A stretch of DNA of 32,014 nucleotides. Origin: Thalassovita sp. Its GTDB lineage: Bacteria > Bacteroidota > Bacteroidia > Cytophagales > Flammeovirgaceae. The stretch is from assembly GCA_002729595.1 (NCBI GenBank), contig PBYL01000380.1, positions 1 to 32,014 on the forward strand. Reading direction: 5' to 3'. Shown here one piece after another: positions 8,409 to 17,552 of this stretch (the stretch's first letter is position 1; the number at the start of each line of letters is the position of its first letter). A program made the translations under genes and the position numbers. The notes under the pieces are model-generated. The model ran no database searches, had not been told where the DNA came from, and saw only the letters and a list, made by a program, of their open reading frames with translations.

Positions 8409-9527
8409 TCACTCCACTCCAATCACATCGTTTAACTTTTCCCAAATATCATTTTGGAAAGTAGTTGGCACAAAATCATCGCTAGGCAACTCTCCCATTC
8501 TAATTACGATGAGGTTTTCGCTTGGAACAATGTCTAATAGCTGTCCATTTTTTCCCATGGCAGCAAACATATCTTCTGGTGCATCTGGGCATAAATCTTC
8601 ATTAAAAGTTAGTTGCAAACCCGGCAACTGGAAAGCTCCTTTGCCATTTAACCACCATAAATAACCATAAGAAGGATTTAAATTCTGAGAAGTGTTGACC
8701 ATAGCTTCAAGATAATTTTCATCTCCCAATAGTGTAATTTCTTCCGTTTCTGTTTGCCATTTTCCATTGTTTAAAACCATCAATCCATACCTTGCCATAG
8801 AGCGGGCATCACTAAAATAAACATGGTTGCTACCTACATATTCCCAAAAGCCTATCATCCCAATTTTATCGGCAATTTTATCTTCAAAATATGTATCGAA
8901 ATCTTCGCCGGTTGCCCCTTCAATTACACCATCTAGCAAAGTATAAGGTGCATTGTGGTAAGCCCATCGCTCACCGGGTTCAGCCAGATACTCCAAGCAT
9001 TCTGGGTCGGTACAATCAGCATTGCTAGCATCATCTAAGCCACTGGTCATGGTGAGTTGGTTTAAAACCTTAATGTTTGTTTCTTGTTCAACGGTAAGAC
9101 TCGTCCAGCCAGTTCCCAAATAGTCTGAACTTGGCTTACTGATATCCAAATAGCCATCTTCTTGGGCAATACCTACTAAAAAAGAAGTGAGTGTTTTGCC
9201 AGCAGATGCCCAATACCAATTGCTATTTTTATTAAAATCGAAACCGATTAAGGTTTTGCCTGCATAATGCTCGATGGCGATTTTCCCATCTTTTAAAACC
9301 AAAAATGCTCTGGTATTACTTTCTTCCAAAAAACTGATGAGATCAGGAATTTTATCTGTATTCCAACCTAAAGAATCAGGGGGAACGGTTTCCCAAGTGC
9401 TACCAGTTAATGGCGGAAAGTACAACTCGCTGGTATCATTTCCGATTGGTGAAACATCTGAGCCATCTTCGGTACAAGAGGCACTTAAAAAAATAGCAAT
9501 GATTGAAAGGTAAATAGTTCTAAGCAT
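8409..9527 (-). CDS. Beta-lactamase-fold serine hydrolase, lipoprotein
   Basis: 372 residues. The N-terminus is a lipoprotein signal with a plausible lipobox S-A-S-C (Cys18), so the protein is membrane-anchored outside the cytoplasm. The catalytic SxxK motif is S108-A-G-K111 (in WYWASAGKTLTSF), and the second motif is Y190-H-N192 (in RWAYHNAPYTLLDG), as in class C beta-lactamases, esterases and DD-peptidases of the COG1680 type. A C-terminal MGKNGQLLDIVP segment takes the place of the KTG-type motif. Likely substrates are esters or peptides; resistance to beta-lactams should not be assumed from fold alone. Four cysteines (18, 172, 177 and one near the C-terminus in LCPDAPED) suggest a disulphide in the exported domain. 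It converges on the DUF1593 gene with one base between stops. Confidence 0.9.
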   Translation of the reverse strand: MLRTIYLSIIAIFLSASCTEDGSDVSPIGNDTSELYFPPLTGSTWETVPPDSLGWNTDKIPDLISFLEESNTRAFLVLKDGKIAIEHYAGKTLIGFDFNKNSNWYWASAGKTLTSFLVGIAQEDGYLDISKPSSDYLGTGWTSLTVEQETNIKVLNQLTMTSGLDDASNADCTDPECLEYLAEPGERWAYHNAPYTLLDGVIEGATGEDFDTYFEDKIADKIGMIGFWEYVGSNHVYFSDARSMARYGLMVLNNGKWQTETEEITLLGDENYLEAMVNTSQNLNPSYGYLWWLNGKGAFQLPGLQLTFNEDLCPDAPEDMFAAMGKNGQLLDIVPSENLIVIRMGELPSDDFVPTTFQNDIWEKLNDVIGVE

Positions 9528-9603
9528 GGGTAATTAGCCTTTATTTACCATTAGACGCCTTGGGGTTTAAAAAGTTTAATGAGTGATTAAAATTAACGAT
9601 AAA

Positions 9604-11103
9604 TTAAGCAAGAATGTCTTTTACAACATTTCCCGCAACATCAGTCAATCTAAAATCTCTGCCTTGAAAATGATAAGTCAAACTTTCGTGATCCATACCT
9701 AAAAGATGCAGCATAGTCGCGTGCAAATCGTGGATGTGTACGCGATCTTTTACCCCGTAATAACCGATTTCATCAGTTTCGCCGAAAGTAAAACCTTCTT
9801 TTACTCCACCACCTGCCATCCAGATAGTAAATGCCTCTGTATGATGGTCGCGACCATAAAAAGCCATTTGTTTGCCTTCGCGGTTTTCTTGCATAGGAGT
9901 TCTGCCAAATTCACCACCCCAAACCACCAAAGTTTCATCTAACATACCGCGTTGTTCCAAATCGGTGAGTAAAGCTGTCATTGGTTTGTCTACTTCGTTG
10001 CAACGATCAACAAAACCGTGTTCCAAAGAACCATCTTTACCAGAACCGTGAGAATCCCAACCCCAATGATACAATTGGATGAAACGCACATTTTTTTCTG
10101 CCAACCTCCTAGCCAACAAACAGTTATTGGCAAAAGAAGCTTTACCCGGTTCTGTTCCATACATTTCGTGGATGTATTCAGGTTCTTTAGAAATATCCAT
10201 AGCTTCAGGCACCGACATCTGCATTTTAAAAGCCATCTCGTATTGAGAAATTCGAGATAATATTTCAGGATCATTTACCTCATTGTAATTCTCCTGATTG
10301 ATTCTATTAATCGCATCAATGGACTTTTTACGCAAATCTCGATTCATTCCATCTGGATTGCCGGTATACAAAACCGGATCACCTTTAGATCGGCATTGCA
10401 CACCTTGATAGACAGTAGGTAAAAAGCCACTTCCCCACACACTTTTGCCTGCACTTGGCGTATTTCCACCCGAACAAAGCACAATGAAGCCCGGCAGGTT
10501 TTCATTTTCAGTTCCAAGCCCATAAGAAACCCATGAACCGATACTTGGCCTACCTAGCCTAGGAGTTCCGGTATGCATGAGCAATTGTGCAGGTGCATGG
10601 TTGAACTCATCGGTATGCATGGCTTTTAAGAAACTCACCTTATCGGCTTTTTGAGTGAAATGCGGCAAGCGATTAGAAATCCATGCACCAGAATCGCCAT
10701 GTTGCTTAAAATCGGCAATGGGCCCCAACATTTTCGGTACACCTCTGATAAAAGCAAACTTCTTCCCTTCTAACAAAGCAGGTGGGCACTCCAAACCATG
10801 TAGTTTTGCTAGTTCAGGTTTGTAATCGAATAACTCCAATTGTGATGGTGAGCCCGCCATGTGTAAATAAATCACTCTTTTGGCTTTGGGTACAAAATGC
10901 GAAGCCTTGGAAGCTAAAGCATTGCCAACTTGCGGAGAAGTTGATTGTACCTTGTCTCCAGAACCGCCCATACAACTGCCCAACATAGAACCCAGTGCAA
11001 TGCTGCCTAATCCGGTAGTACAATTGCGTAGAAAGTGCCTTCTGGTAGTTTGTTCTAGAGATTTATATTGTAACTCTTTGAGTATGTTGTCGATGTTTTT
11101 CAT
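9604..11103 (-). CDS. DUF1501 protein, Tat-exported lipoprotein
   Basis: 499 residues. The signal has the twin-arginine motif T-R21-R22-H-F-L-R, then a hydrophobic stretch and a lipobox L41-G-S-C44, so it is probably a Tat-exported lipoprotein. The body is a sulfatase/alkaline-phosphatase-like DUF1501 domain, with YLHMAGSPSQLELFDYKP near the start, HHTEAFTIWMAGGG late, and the family C-terminal HDLHATMLHLLG segment. DUF1501 proteins almost always pair with DUF1549/DUF1553 cytochromes, best known from Planctomycetes. That is the case here: the partner lies immediately upstream and its TGA is separated from this ATG by one base (TGA-A-ATG), so the pair is co-translated. No formylglycine motif (CxPxR) is visible, so classical sulfatase activity is not supported. 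The pair is thought to act in degradation of complex organic matter; the reaction is unknown. Confidence 0.92.
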   Translation of the reverse strand: MKNIDNILKELQYKSLEQTTRRHFLRNCTTGLGSIALGSMLGSCMGGSGDKVQSTSPQVGNALASKASHFVPKAKRVIYLHMAGSPSQLELFDYKPELAKLHGLECPPALLEGKKFAFIRGVPKMLGPIADFKQHGDSGAWISNRLPHFTQKADKVSFLKAMHTDEFNHAPAQLLMHTGTPRLGRPSIGSWVSYGLGTENENLPGFIVLCSGGNTPSAGKSVWGSGFLPTVYQGVQCRSKGDPVLYTGNPDGMNRDLRKKSIDAINRINQENYNEVNDPEILSRISQYEMAFKMQMSVPEAMDISKEPEYIHEMYGTEPGKASFANNCLLARRLAEKNVRFIQLYHWGWDSHGSGKDGSLEHGFVDRCNEVDKPMTALLTDLEQRGMLDETLVVWGGEFGRTPMQENREGKQMAFYGRDHHTEAFTIWMAGGGVKEGFTFGETDEIGYYGVKDRVHIHDLHATMLHLLGMDHESLTYHFQGRDFRLTDVAGNVVKDILA

Positions 11104-11104
11104 T

Positions 11105-13987
11105 TCATTCCTTAGTTAAAAATTCATCCATATTTAAAATGGCATTAGCTACTACCGTCATAGCAGCGAGCTTTTCACAATCTCCTTCACATTTATCAGG
11201 CAATTCACTTTTTTCAATATCTGCCGTTTCTAGATTCACTTTGCCTTCCATACCTTTGTTGCTTGGCTGCTTTTCATTCACTGGTTCATCGTAAGCTTTC
11301 GGGAAGTTGAGCAAGTTGACAACAGCACTGTCATTTTCTTGATAGAAGGCATAGGCTTCTTGCCATAAATCTTGCAAAGCTACTTTCTTCTCTGTGCTAA
11401 TTTCTTTGAGCATAGCCTCCTGGTAACCTTTCTCAATTGCTGCATTTATATCTGAATCTTTCAGCATTTTTTGCGCTAAAGCAATGGCTGTTTCGATGTA
11501 GACCGGATCGTTTAAGGTGACCAAAGATTGCAATGGCGTATTGGTTCTAATTCTTCGAGGTACACAAAACTCTCGGCTTGGTGCATCAAAAGAAATCATT
11601 GAAGGATATGGGCTCGTTCTCCGCCAAAAAGTATAGACAGCCCGCCTGTAGCGATCTTCACCCTCACTGGTTTTCCATTTGAGACCACTGTAGATTACTT
11701 GCCAAACACCTTCTGGCTGTGGTGGCATTACTCCTTTGCCATACATTTTATCGCTGAGCAAACCGCTTACTGCCAATGCCTGATCGCGCACCTGTTCTCC
11801 ACTCAACCTAAATCTTGGCCCTCGTGCGAGCAACCTGTTAGCAGGGTCTTTTGCGAGCAACTCGTTATTTACTTTTGAGTCTTGCCTGTAAGTAGAAGAA
11901 AGCACCATTTCTTTCAATAGCATTTTCATACTCCATTTGTAATCGTGCATAAAATTCCAAGCGAGCCATTCGAGCAATTCTGGATGCGATGGTTTTTCTC
12001 CCTGTGTTCCAAAATCCTCGGTGGTTTCTAAAATTCCTTTGCCGAAAAGCTGCTCCCAAAAGCGATTCACCATCACTCTTGCAGTTAATGGATTTTCTGG
12101 ACTCATAATCCAATTTGCCAAATCGAGTCTGTCGGCTTCACTTTGTCCATTTCGAATAGCTAAAGGATGTAGAAAATCTGGGGTTCCGGCTTTTACTTCT
12201 TCACCATGTGCAGTCCAATTACCTCTTTCAAATACATGGGTTTTTCTTTTAAAGTCTGATGGATGGTCTAACATTATCGGACTCCTTTTTACCTCTGCAT
12301 CAGTGAGTTCTGTTATCAGTTTTTCATGTTTCGTAAACTCAGTATCTTCTTCTCCCGGTAAGCTCTTCATAAAAAGCATCCATTCCATACTCCATACATA
12401 GCCCGGTTTGCCATCAAACACAAAATACAAATCGTGCACACCCTCTATAGCTTTTAAATCGACCAAATCGGCTTTAAAGCCCCAAAGTGTTCCGTTCGAT
12501 TTAACTGGTATGGTGGTAATTAATTCACCATCTAAATTATCTAAGTGAATTTCAACTGTGCCTCCCGCATTTTGAGCACCATATCTCAGCAAAAGTTTAT
12601 TATAATTTTGTAGATGGAAAGAAGACAAACGCGCAAATCCTCCGGCTTCAACACCAAGGTATTTGTTATCAATTAAAGCACCTTTTACAATGGTATCAAA
12701 AGCATGCGGTTGCACTTTCGGCTCGATGGTTTTAAGGAAGTAATCTAGCTCTTTAACTTTCTCTTCTGATTGTGTATGCGCTAAAACCCAGTTCTTCAGA
12801 CTGTCTATTTTTGCCTGATCTTCTGCTTTTTCATAAAACCTGATATTAGGATATTCACCCGGCACATCTTCGTCTTGCGAATTATTAAAGAATGCATAAA
12901 ACTGGTAATATTCTTCTTGTTTAAAAGGATCGTAAGGATGGCTATGGCACTGCACACAGGCGAAAGTTGTGCCCATCCAAGTATCCATGGTGGTATTTAC
13001 TCGATCGAGCACCGCAGCAACGCGAAACTCTTCATCATCGGTTCCCCCTTCATCATTGTTCATTGTATTGCGATGGAAACCAGTTGCCAATAACTGATCA
13101 TCAGTTGGGTTTGGCAATAAATCTCCCGCTAATTGCTCAATGGTAAACTGATCGAAAGGTTTGTCTTCGTTAAAAGCTTTGATTACCCAATCACGGTATT
13201 TCCAAATGGTACGCTCAGAGTCTTTCTCGTAACCTTTAGAATCTGCATATCTCGCAAGATCGAGCCACATGGAAGCCCAACGTTCTCCAAATATAGGTTG
13301 AGCCAACAAACTATCTACCAACAATTCATAAGCTTCATCATTGGGATTTTGCATGTATACATTATACAAATGCTTTGGCGGTGGTAAGCCGATTAAATCT
13401 AAACTCACTCTTCTTGCCAATACTGCCGGATTTGCCTGTTTAGAAGGCTGCAATTTCTCTTCTTGCAATTTACTCAACACAAATCGGTCAATATCATTTC
13501 GTACCCAATTGCCAACATCAAACTTAGAAAAGCCTGCAAAAAAGCTCGCGGGTTGAGGCACTGGAACTTCTGTAATTGTCTTATAAGCCCAATGTTCACC
13601 CCAATTCGCTCCTTGATCAATCCATCTGGTAAGCACATCTATTTCTTCTGCACTTAGTGGCGGACTTTCAGGAGGCATTCTTTCTTCGGGGTCTAGGTGG
13701 GTAATCCGCTTAATAAACTCGCTATGTCTAGCATCGCCGGGAATAATTGCTGGATGCCCAGATTTTGTAGGAGCTAAAGCTTCGTTTTGGAAAAGCAGAC
13801 TAAATTCGGCAGACTTTTTAACTCCACCATGACAGGTAATGCATTTTTTATTGAGTATCGGTTTTACTTCTGTGTTATAATCTACCGGAGCTTCATAAAA
13901 CACAAAAAACCAGACAAAAAATATAAGGCAAACAAACAGGCTGACCAGACCAATAATTCTGGCCAATTTATATGAATTGCTAATCAT
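11105..13987 (-). CDS. DUF1549/DUF1553 planctomycete-type cytochrome with CBM6-like insert
   Basis: 960 residues. Order: one N-terminal membrane helix (about 9-30); a cytochrome-c domain with C49-I-T-C52-H53 and the later RMPPES segment that may carry the distal Met; a DUF1549 domain (about 160-370) with a second CxxCH motif, C344-V-Q-C347-H348; a beta-sandwich insert around 440-540 resembling CBM6 (GGTVEIHLDNLDGE ... VHDLYFVFDGKPG); and a DUF1553 domain (about 640-950). The C-terminus keeps the usual ANAILNMDEFLTKE ending, but a 40-50 residue, charged, cysteine-containing insertion (CEGDC) precedes it. It is anchored in the inner membrane with a periplasmic heme, probably passing electrons during oxidation of a glycan-related substrate; the substrate is unknown. 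It is the first gene of a pair with the DUF1501 gene, one base apart. Confidence 0.92.
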   Translation of the reverse strand: MISNSYKLARIIGLVSLFVCLIFFVWFFVFYEAPVDYNTEVKPILNKKCITCHGGVKKSAEFSLLFQNEALAPTKSGHPAIIPGDARHSEFIKRITHLDPEERMPPESPPLSAEEIDVLTRWIDQGANWGEHWAYKTITEVPVPQPASFFAGFSKFDVGNWVRNDIDRFVLSKLQEEKLQPSKQANPAVLARRVSLDLIGLPPPKHLYNVYMQNPNDEAYELLVDSLLAQPIFGERWASMWLDLARYADSKGYEKDSERTIWKYRDWVIKAFNEDKPFDQFTIEQLAGDLLPNPTDDQLLATGFHRNTMNNDEGGTDDEEFRVAAVLDRVNTTMDTWMGTTFACVQCHSHPYDPFKQEEYYQFYAFFNNSQDEDVPGEYPNIRFYEKAEDQAKIDSLKNWVLAHTQSEEKVKELDYFLKTIEPKVQPHAFDTIVKGALIDNKYLGVEAGGFARLSSFHLQNYNKLLLRYGAQNAGGTVEIHLDNLDGELITTIPVKSNGTLWGFKADLVDLKAIEGVHDLYFVFDGKPGYVWSMEWMLFMKSLPGEEDTEFTKHEKLITELTDAEVKRSPIMLDHPSDFKRKTHVFERGNWTAHGEEVKAGTPDFLHPLAIRNGQSEADRLDLANWIMSPENPLTARVMVNRFWEQLFGKGILETTEDFGTQGEKPSHPELLEWLAWNFMHDYKWSMKMLLKEMVLSSTYRQDSKVNNELLAKDPANRLLARGPRFRLSGEQVRDQALAVSGLLSDKMYGKGVMPPQPEGVWQVIYSGLKWKTSEGEDRYRRAVYTFWRRTSPYPSMISFDAPSREFCVPRRIRTNTPLQSLVTLNDPVYIETAIALAQKMLKDSDINAAIEKGYQEAMLKEISTEKKVALQDLWQEAYAFYQENDSAVVNLLNFPKAYDEPVNEKQPSNKGMEGKVNLETADIEKSELPDKCEGDCEKLAAMTVVANAILNMDEFLTKE

Positions 13988-14142
13988 TTCATTTCCATTT
14001 TATACTGCAGTATTTTGCACATACAGTTAAAATGAAATTAATCTTTTTCAGCCTGATTATCAAATTCAATAGAGACCTACCTGTTATTCTGTTTGCTTAA
14101 TGTTGATATTAGTTGATTGAAAAAATTTGAGCTAACAATCAA

Positions 14143-15246
14143 TTATTGGGTAAGAGAAATACCTTCCATATTTTCGAATTGGGCTTTTACTCCCCAACCA
14201 CCCATATTTTCCAAAATGGCAAATGTGAGCGTATTTTTCCCTTTTTTAAGTGGTAAGTATAATCCATCAAACAAACCAATTGTACCCAAATAGCGATAAT
14301 CTCTAGACCTAAAAATTCTTTGTCCCTCGTAAATGGCTGTGCCATTAAAAAAGACTTTAGCAATATCACTGTAGCCGAAATACACCATTTTGGTTTGATC
14401 AGTTTCTGAGTAAATATCTATAGATGCCAAAACGATGTTATCTGTTTCAGATATTTTAGTGTACTTCGCTAGATTGATAATACCTTCCGACTCTACAGGA
14501 TATTCATTCCATGTCAACTTTTCAGTTAAGCCTTGAGGTAAAACTGTTCCTTCTCCCAATGTTTCTTTGTTCGTTACATTCGATACCATCCAATTTTTAA
14601 CCACCGTCTCTTCTAATATGGGAATTTCCACATCATCGGGTAATAAAGTTGGTGTAGCTTGAGAATATTTAAAATTAGCATAATGAACTGGCCCCATAAA
14701 AGTAAATAAGCCAATAGAACCACTTTCTTCCCCCCTTTTCAATTCTTCTACATGCAAAATAGGCTTCTCCATATCATCAAAATAAATCTGAGCTTGCGTA
14801 CCCAAAACCACAATTTTGATCGTATGCCATTCATCAAATGTGTATTTAACTGGCGTAGCATAACGATCTCCATAATACAATTGCCAACCAGCCAAACCAT
14901 TAAAAACTGGTGTGTATTGGTTTGCATCTGGGTTGCCAGACTGATGTGGGCGAATGTAAAAAGATTCGTAGTTACTAAAATCCTTTATCCTAAAAATTAC
15001 ATCGTGGAAAGCCCTATGCTCTGGAAAATTGATATCCACTTCTATGATTCCATTGAGAAATTCAAAATCTTTCAGATAAAGACCACCAGACTTTAATAAG
15101 ATACTTTCTTGCCCTTTGTAATTTTCTAGCTGATATTCGGCTTCTTCAAACTTCCATCTATCAGATGAAAATGGCACTTGTATTTGCTGGGCTATAGACC
15201 ACACAGGAAATAATACTACCAACAGTATAAAAAAAGATTTTTTCAT
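14143..15246 (-). CDS. Secreted ConA-like (DUF1080-type) carbohydrate-active protein
   Basis: 367 residues. A signal peptide (FFILLVVLFPVWSIAQ, cut probably after SIA) marks it as exported. Residues about 25-195 form a concanavalin-A-like beta-sandwich, with GIIEVDINFPE, NYESFYIRPHQSG, the EWHTIKIVV core and GSIGLFTFMGPVHYANFKY. This layout is that of DUF1080/3-keto-disaccharide-hydrolase or LamG-like domains. Residues about 210-365 look like a second, galactose-binding-like beta domain (YFGYSDIAKVFFNGTAIYEGQ, then LPLKKGKNTLTFAI). No catalytic residues can be assigned, so it may bind sugar without cutting it. It is transcribed divergently from the membrane-spanning regulator-like gene, whose outer part also ends in a ConA-like domain, and lies downstream of nothing on its own strand. 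It may belong to the same function as the DUF1501/DUF1553 pair, 155 bp away. Confidence 0.82.
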   Translation of the reverse strand: MKKSFFILLVVLFPVWSIAQQIQVPFSSDRWKFEEAEYQLENYKGQESILLKSGGLYLKDFEFLNGIIEVDINFPEHRAFHDVIFRIKDFSNYESFYIRPHQSGNPDANQYTPVFNGLAGWQLYYGDRYATPVKYTFDEWHTIKIVVLGTQAQIYFDDMEKPILHVEELKRGEESGSIGLFTFMGPVHYANFKYSQATPTLLPDDVEIPILEETVVKNWMVSNVTNKETLGEGTVLPQGLTEKLTWNEYPVESEGIINLAKYTKISETDNIVLASIDIYSETDQTKMVYFGYSDIAKVFFNGTAIYEGQRIFRSRDYRYLGTIGLFDGLYLPLKKGKNTLTFAILENMGGWGVKAQFENMEGISLTQ

Positions 15247-15311
15247 GTTTGAACTCTTTTAAATTTCAGATAATTTACCTTACAAATGAAGGATTAACCG
15301 ATTTGAAAAGT

Positions 15312-15340
15312 CGTTCAAGTGGAGGTCATTTAGCGTTCAA
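15312..15340. promoter_or_regulatory. Candidate operator repeats in the divergent spacer
   Basis: The 7-mer CGTTCAA occurs at 15312-15318 and 15334-15340, 22 bp apart (about two helical turns). The first copy also forms an interrupted inverted repeat TTGAA-N6-TTCAA at 15303-15318. The spacer of 118 bp serves both the ConA-like gene and the regulator-like gene, so a shared control site is plausible. This is pattern evidence only. Confidence 0.3.
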
Positions 15341-15364
15341 ATCGCAGCTTTTTAGAAAAACCCT

Positions 15365-16633
15365 ATGTCTGACAGCCAATACTTAGCCCTTTGTAGAAAC
15401 CTGATAGAAAAAAAGCTCTATCCAGACCAGAAACAGGTAAAATTGAAGCAACGAGACTTCAATTACTTATCTGTAATGATCGAAGAAGCATCTGGGGTGG
15501 TGTTGAGTCTGTCAACCATGAAAAGATTATGGGCAAGTGATGTAAAACAACCTCACCCTAGTACATTAAATGCCTTAGTCTCGGTTTTGGGTTTTAAGGA
15601 GTGGAACGATTTTAAACTAGCACATCAAACGCAGCCAACAGTACAAGAAAATCAGCCTCAAAAACTGCAAAAGAAATTATTACCACTTGCACTAGTAATT
15701 ACACTTTTACTTACCGGTTTTTTGTATTGGAGTTTTACCAAAGAAGACAGCAAAAGCAGTTTGCAAATTAACGGGCCTTTCAACTTCGCAGCAAACAAAA
15801 CAGTTTCTAACGGAGTGCCAAACTCTGTAATTTTTGATTATGATGTTGGCAATATAAAAGCGGATAGTTTTTTTATTCAGCAATCTTGGAATGCACAAAA
15901 CAAAGAAGCGATTAATCCCGAAGGTGAGCATTTTTCAAGCATTTACTATTATCCGGGATTTCATAAAGCCAAGCTCATCGCCAACGATTCCATCCTAAAA
16001 GTACATCGCATTCACATTACTACAGATGGTTGGAAAGCTTATACGGCACATTCAGATTATCAAGATATTCCATATTATCTCGATGATGATCTTATAAAAG
16101 ATGGCATGTTACAAGCTTCTGAGCAACAAATTATGGATGCTAAAACGGACTTGAGTAAACCTTATATTCTCGTTTTTAATAATGTAAAAGACTATGGTAA
16201 TATACAGAGCACAGATTTTCATTTTAATACCAAAGTAAGATGTGACAGTATTGACAAAGAGGTTTGTTCTAGTCTGGAAATCAGAATATTATGCGAAGAT
16301 CACATCTATTTTATGGGCCTTACAGAACCCGGCTGTGTGGGCAATGCAAATATGAAAATTGGCAACAAATACATCGATGGAAAAACAAACGATCTTTCTG
16401 GCTTTGGTGTAGATGTAAACCAGTGGAACAATTTTGATATAAAAGTGCAAGACAAACACGCGATTTTGCAAGTAAACAACAAACCAGTATTCGAAACAAC
16501 TTTCGATAAAGGTTTAGGCAAAATTGTCGGCTTAGTTATAGGCTTTAAAGGCAGAGGATTTATAGATGAAGTTAGTCTGCAAAATGGACAAGGTGAAATA
16601 GTTTATCATAACGATTTCATGAATAATCTTTAG
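15365..16633 (+). CDS. Single-pass membrane regulator-like protein with extracytoplasmic PKD-like and ConA-like domains
   Basis: 422 residues. Residues 1-90 are a cytoplasmic helical domain with the pattern LSLSTMKRLW...HPSTLNALVSVLGFKEWNDF, known from Bacteroidota proteins as a helix-turn-helix-like N-terminal domain. One membrane helix follows (about 104-123), preceded by basic residues, so the rest is outside. Residues about 135-240 are PKD-like and about 258-422 are ConA/LamG-like, ending in GFIDEVSLQNGQGEIVYHNDF. The layout suggests a one-component sensor: carbohydrate outside, DNA inside, with no kinase between. Family members are mostly annotated as hypothetical or PKD-domain proteins, so the regulatory role is an inference. 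It is divergent from a secreted ConA-like protein, and its 3' end overlaps the convergent SDR gene by 17 bp. Confidence 0.75.
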   Translation: MSDSQYLALCRNLIEKKLYPDQKQVKLKQRDFNYLSVMIEEASGVVLSLSTMKRLWASDVKQPHPSTLNALVSVLGFKEWNDFKLAHQTQPTVQENQPQKLQKKLLPLALVITLLLTGFLYWSFTKEDSKSSLQINGPFNFAANKTVSNGVPNSVIFDYDVGNIKADSFFIQQSWNAQNKEAINPEGEHFSSIYYYPGFHKAKLIANDSILKVHRIHITTDGWKAYTAHSDYQDIPYYLDDDLIKDGMLQASEQQIMDAKTDLSKPYILVFNNVKDYGNIQSTDFHFNTKVRCDSIDKEVCSSLEIRILCEDHIYFMGLTEPGCVGNANMKIGNKYIDGKTNDLSGFGVDVNQWNNFDIKVQDKHAILQVNNKPVFETTFDKGLGKIVGLVIGFKGRGFIDEVSLQNGQGEIVYHNDFMNNL

Positions 16634-17552
16634 CGATTATTTCTTTAATTCCTTCTTTGTAAGGCGTAGGCTTAAAGTCGAATCGCTTTTCAAATTTTGA
16701 GCTGTCAAACACATAATCTCTATCAACTTGGTAGAGCATTTCATACAATTCTTTCATCAAAGGATTGAACCAACCCATTATTTTCACAATGAACTTGCCT
16801 GCTACTTGCACCTTTGGTTTTACACCAAATTCAGCAGCAATCATATCTATCCACTCCTTGCCAGTTGGCGGATTTGAAGCTGTTGGTAAATGCCAAACTT
16901 CTCCATAAGCATCATCAGTATTGCCTAATAAAGCAGTGGATTTGCCAGCATCGGGAGTATAAGTAAAAGAGTGTTTGCAATTGAGATTACCTAACCAGTT
17001 AGCTGTTTTACCCTTTGCAAAATTGTTAAATACAGTTTCTCTAAGCACACTATTTTGCCCGATTGAAGGGCCATAAAAATCTGCTGAGCGAGCAATTAAT
17101 GCTTTTATCTTTCCTTCATTGATATTGCTCATCAACATTTTGTAAATCTGAGTACGTATTTTCCCTTTCTCACTAGGTGAATTAATGGGAGTTTGCTCAT
17201 CCATCGGGTTCAAGTGATCTTGATCGTACATGTATATATTATCAAAAAACACCAGCTTACAATTATTCTCGATGCAAGCCTTAATCACATTATCCATCGT
17301 TTTGGGCCAGCTTTCTTTCCAAACCTTGTAGTTATAAGGAAAGCCTACGGTGAGATAGACAATCTCTGAACCCGCAACCGCTTTCATGACATCGTCTGCA
17401 TTGGTGAGGTCTGCACTCAGCAACTCATCATTAGGATTTACTTTTTGCGGATTCCGACTAACTAACCTAATATTTTCAGTGTAATCGACCAGTGCTTTGG
17501 CGACTTCTATCCCAATTACTCCGCCAGCACCAAGTATTGTTTGTGTACTCAT
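16617..17552 (-). CDS. Extended SDR / NAD-dependent epimerase-like protein
   Basis: 311 residues, cytoplasmic. The N-terminus has the Rossmann nucleotide-binding motif G8-A-G-G-V-I-G14, followed by RLVSRNPQKV and SADLTNADDV, then VYLTVGFPYN, all typical of extended or atypical SDR/NAD-dependent epimerase/dehydratase proteins. A clear catalytic YxxxK is not visible in the usual place, so it may be an atypical SDR that lacks the standard active site or reduces a different substrate. A late ARSADFYGPSIG segment is characteristic of the family. Length fits. The gene is monocistronic and overlaps the convergent regulator-like gene by 17 bp at its 3' end. The substrate cannot be inferred. Confidence 0.87.
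   Translation of the reverse strand: MSTQTILGAGGVIGIEVAKALVDYTENIRLVSRNPQKVNPNDELLSADLTNADDVMKAVAGSEIVYLTVGFPYNYKVWKESWPKTMDNVIKACIENNCKLVFFDNIYMYDQDHLNPMDEQTPINSPSEKGKIRTQIYKMLMSNINEGKIKALIARSADFYGPSIGQNSVLRETVFNNFAKGKTANWLGNLNCKHSFTYTPDAGKSTALLGNTDDAYGEVWHLPTASNPPTGKEWIDMIAAEFGVKPKVQVAGKFIVKIMGWFNPLMKELYEMLYQVDRDYVFDSSKFEKRFDFKPTPYKEGIKEIIAKDYS

Noticed and set aside
8409..9527. Beta-lactam resistance gene
   Set aside because: SxxK and YxN motifs define the fold only; lipoprotein-anchored COG1680 hydrolases are mostly esterases or peptidases, and nothing in the sequence points to beta-lactam hydrolysis.
9604..11103. DUF1501 protein as an active sulfatase
   Set aside because: The fold is related but no CxPxR formylglycine motif is visible.
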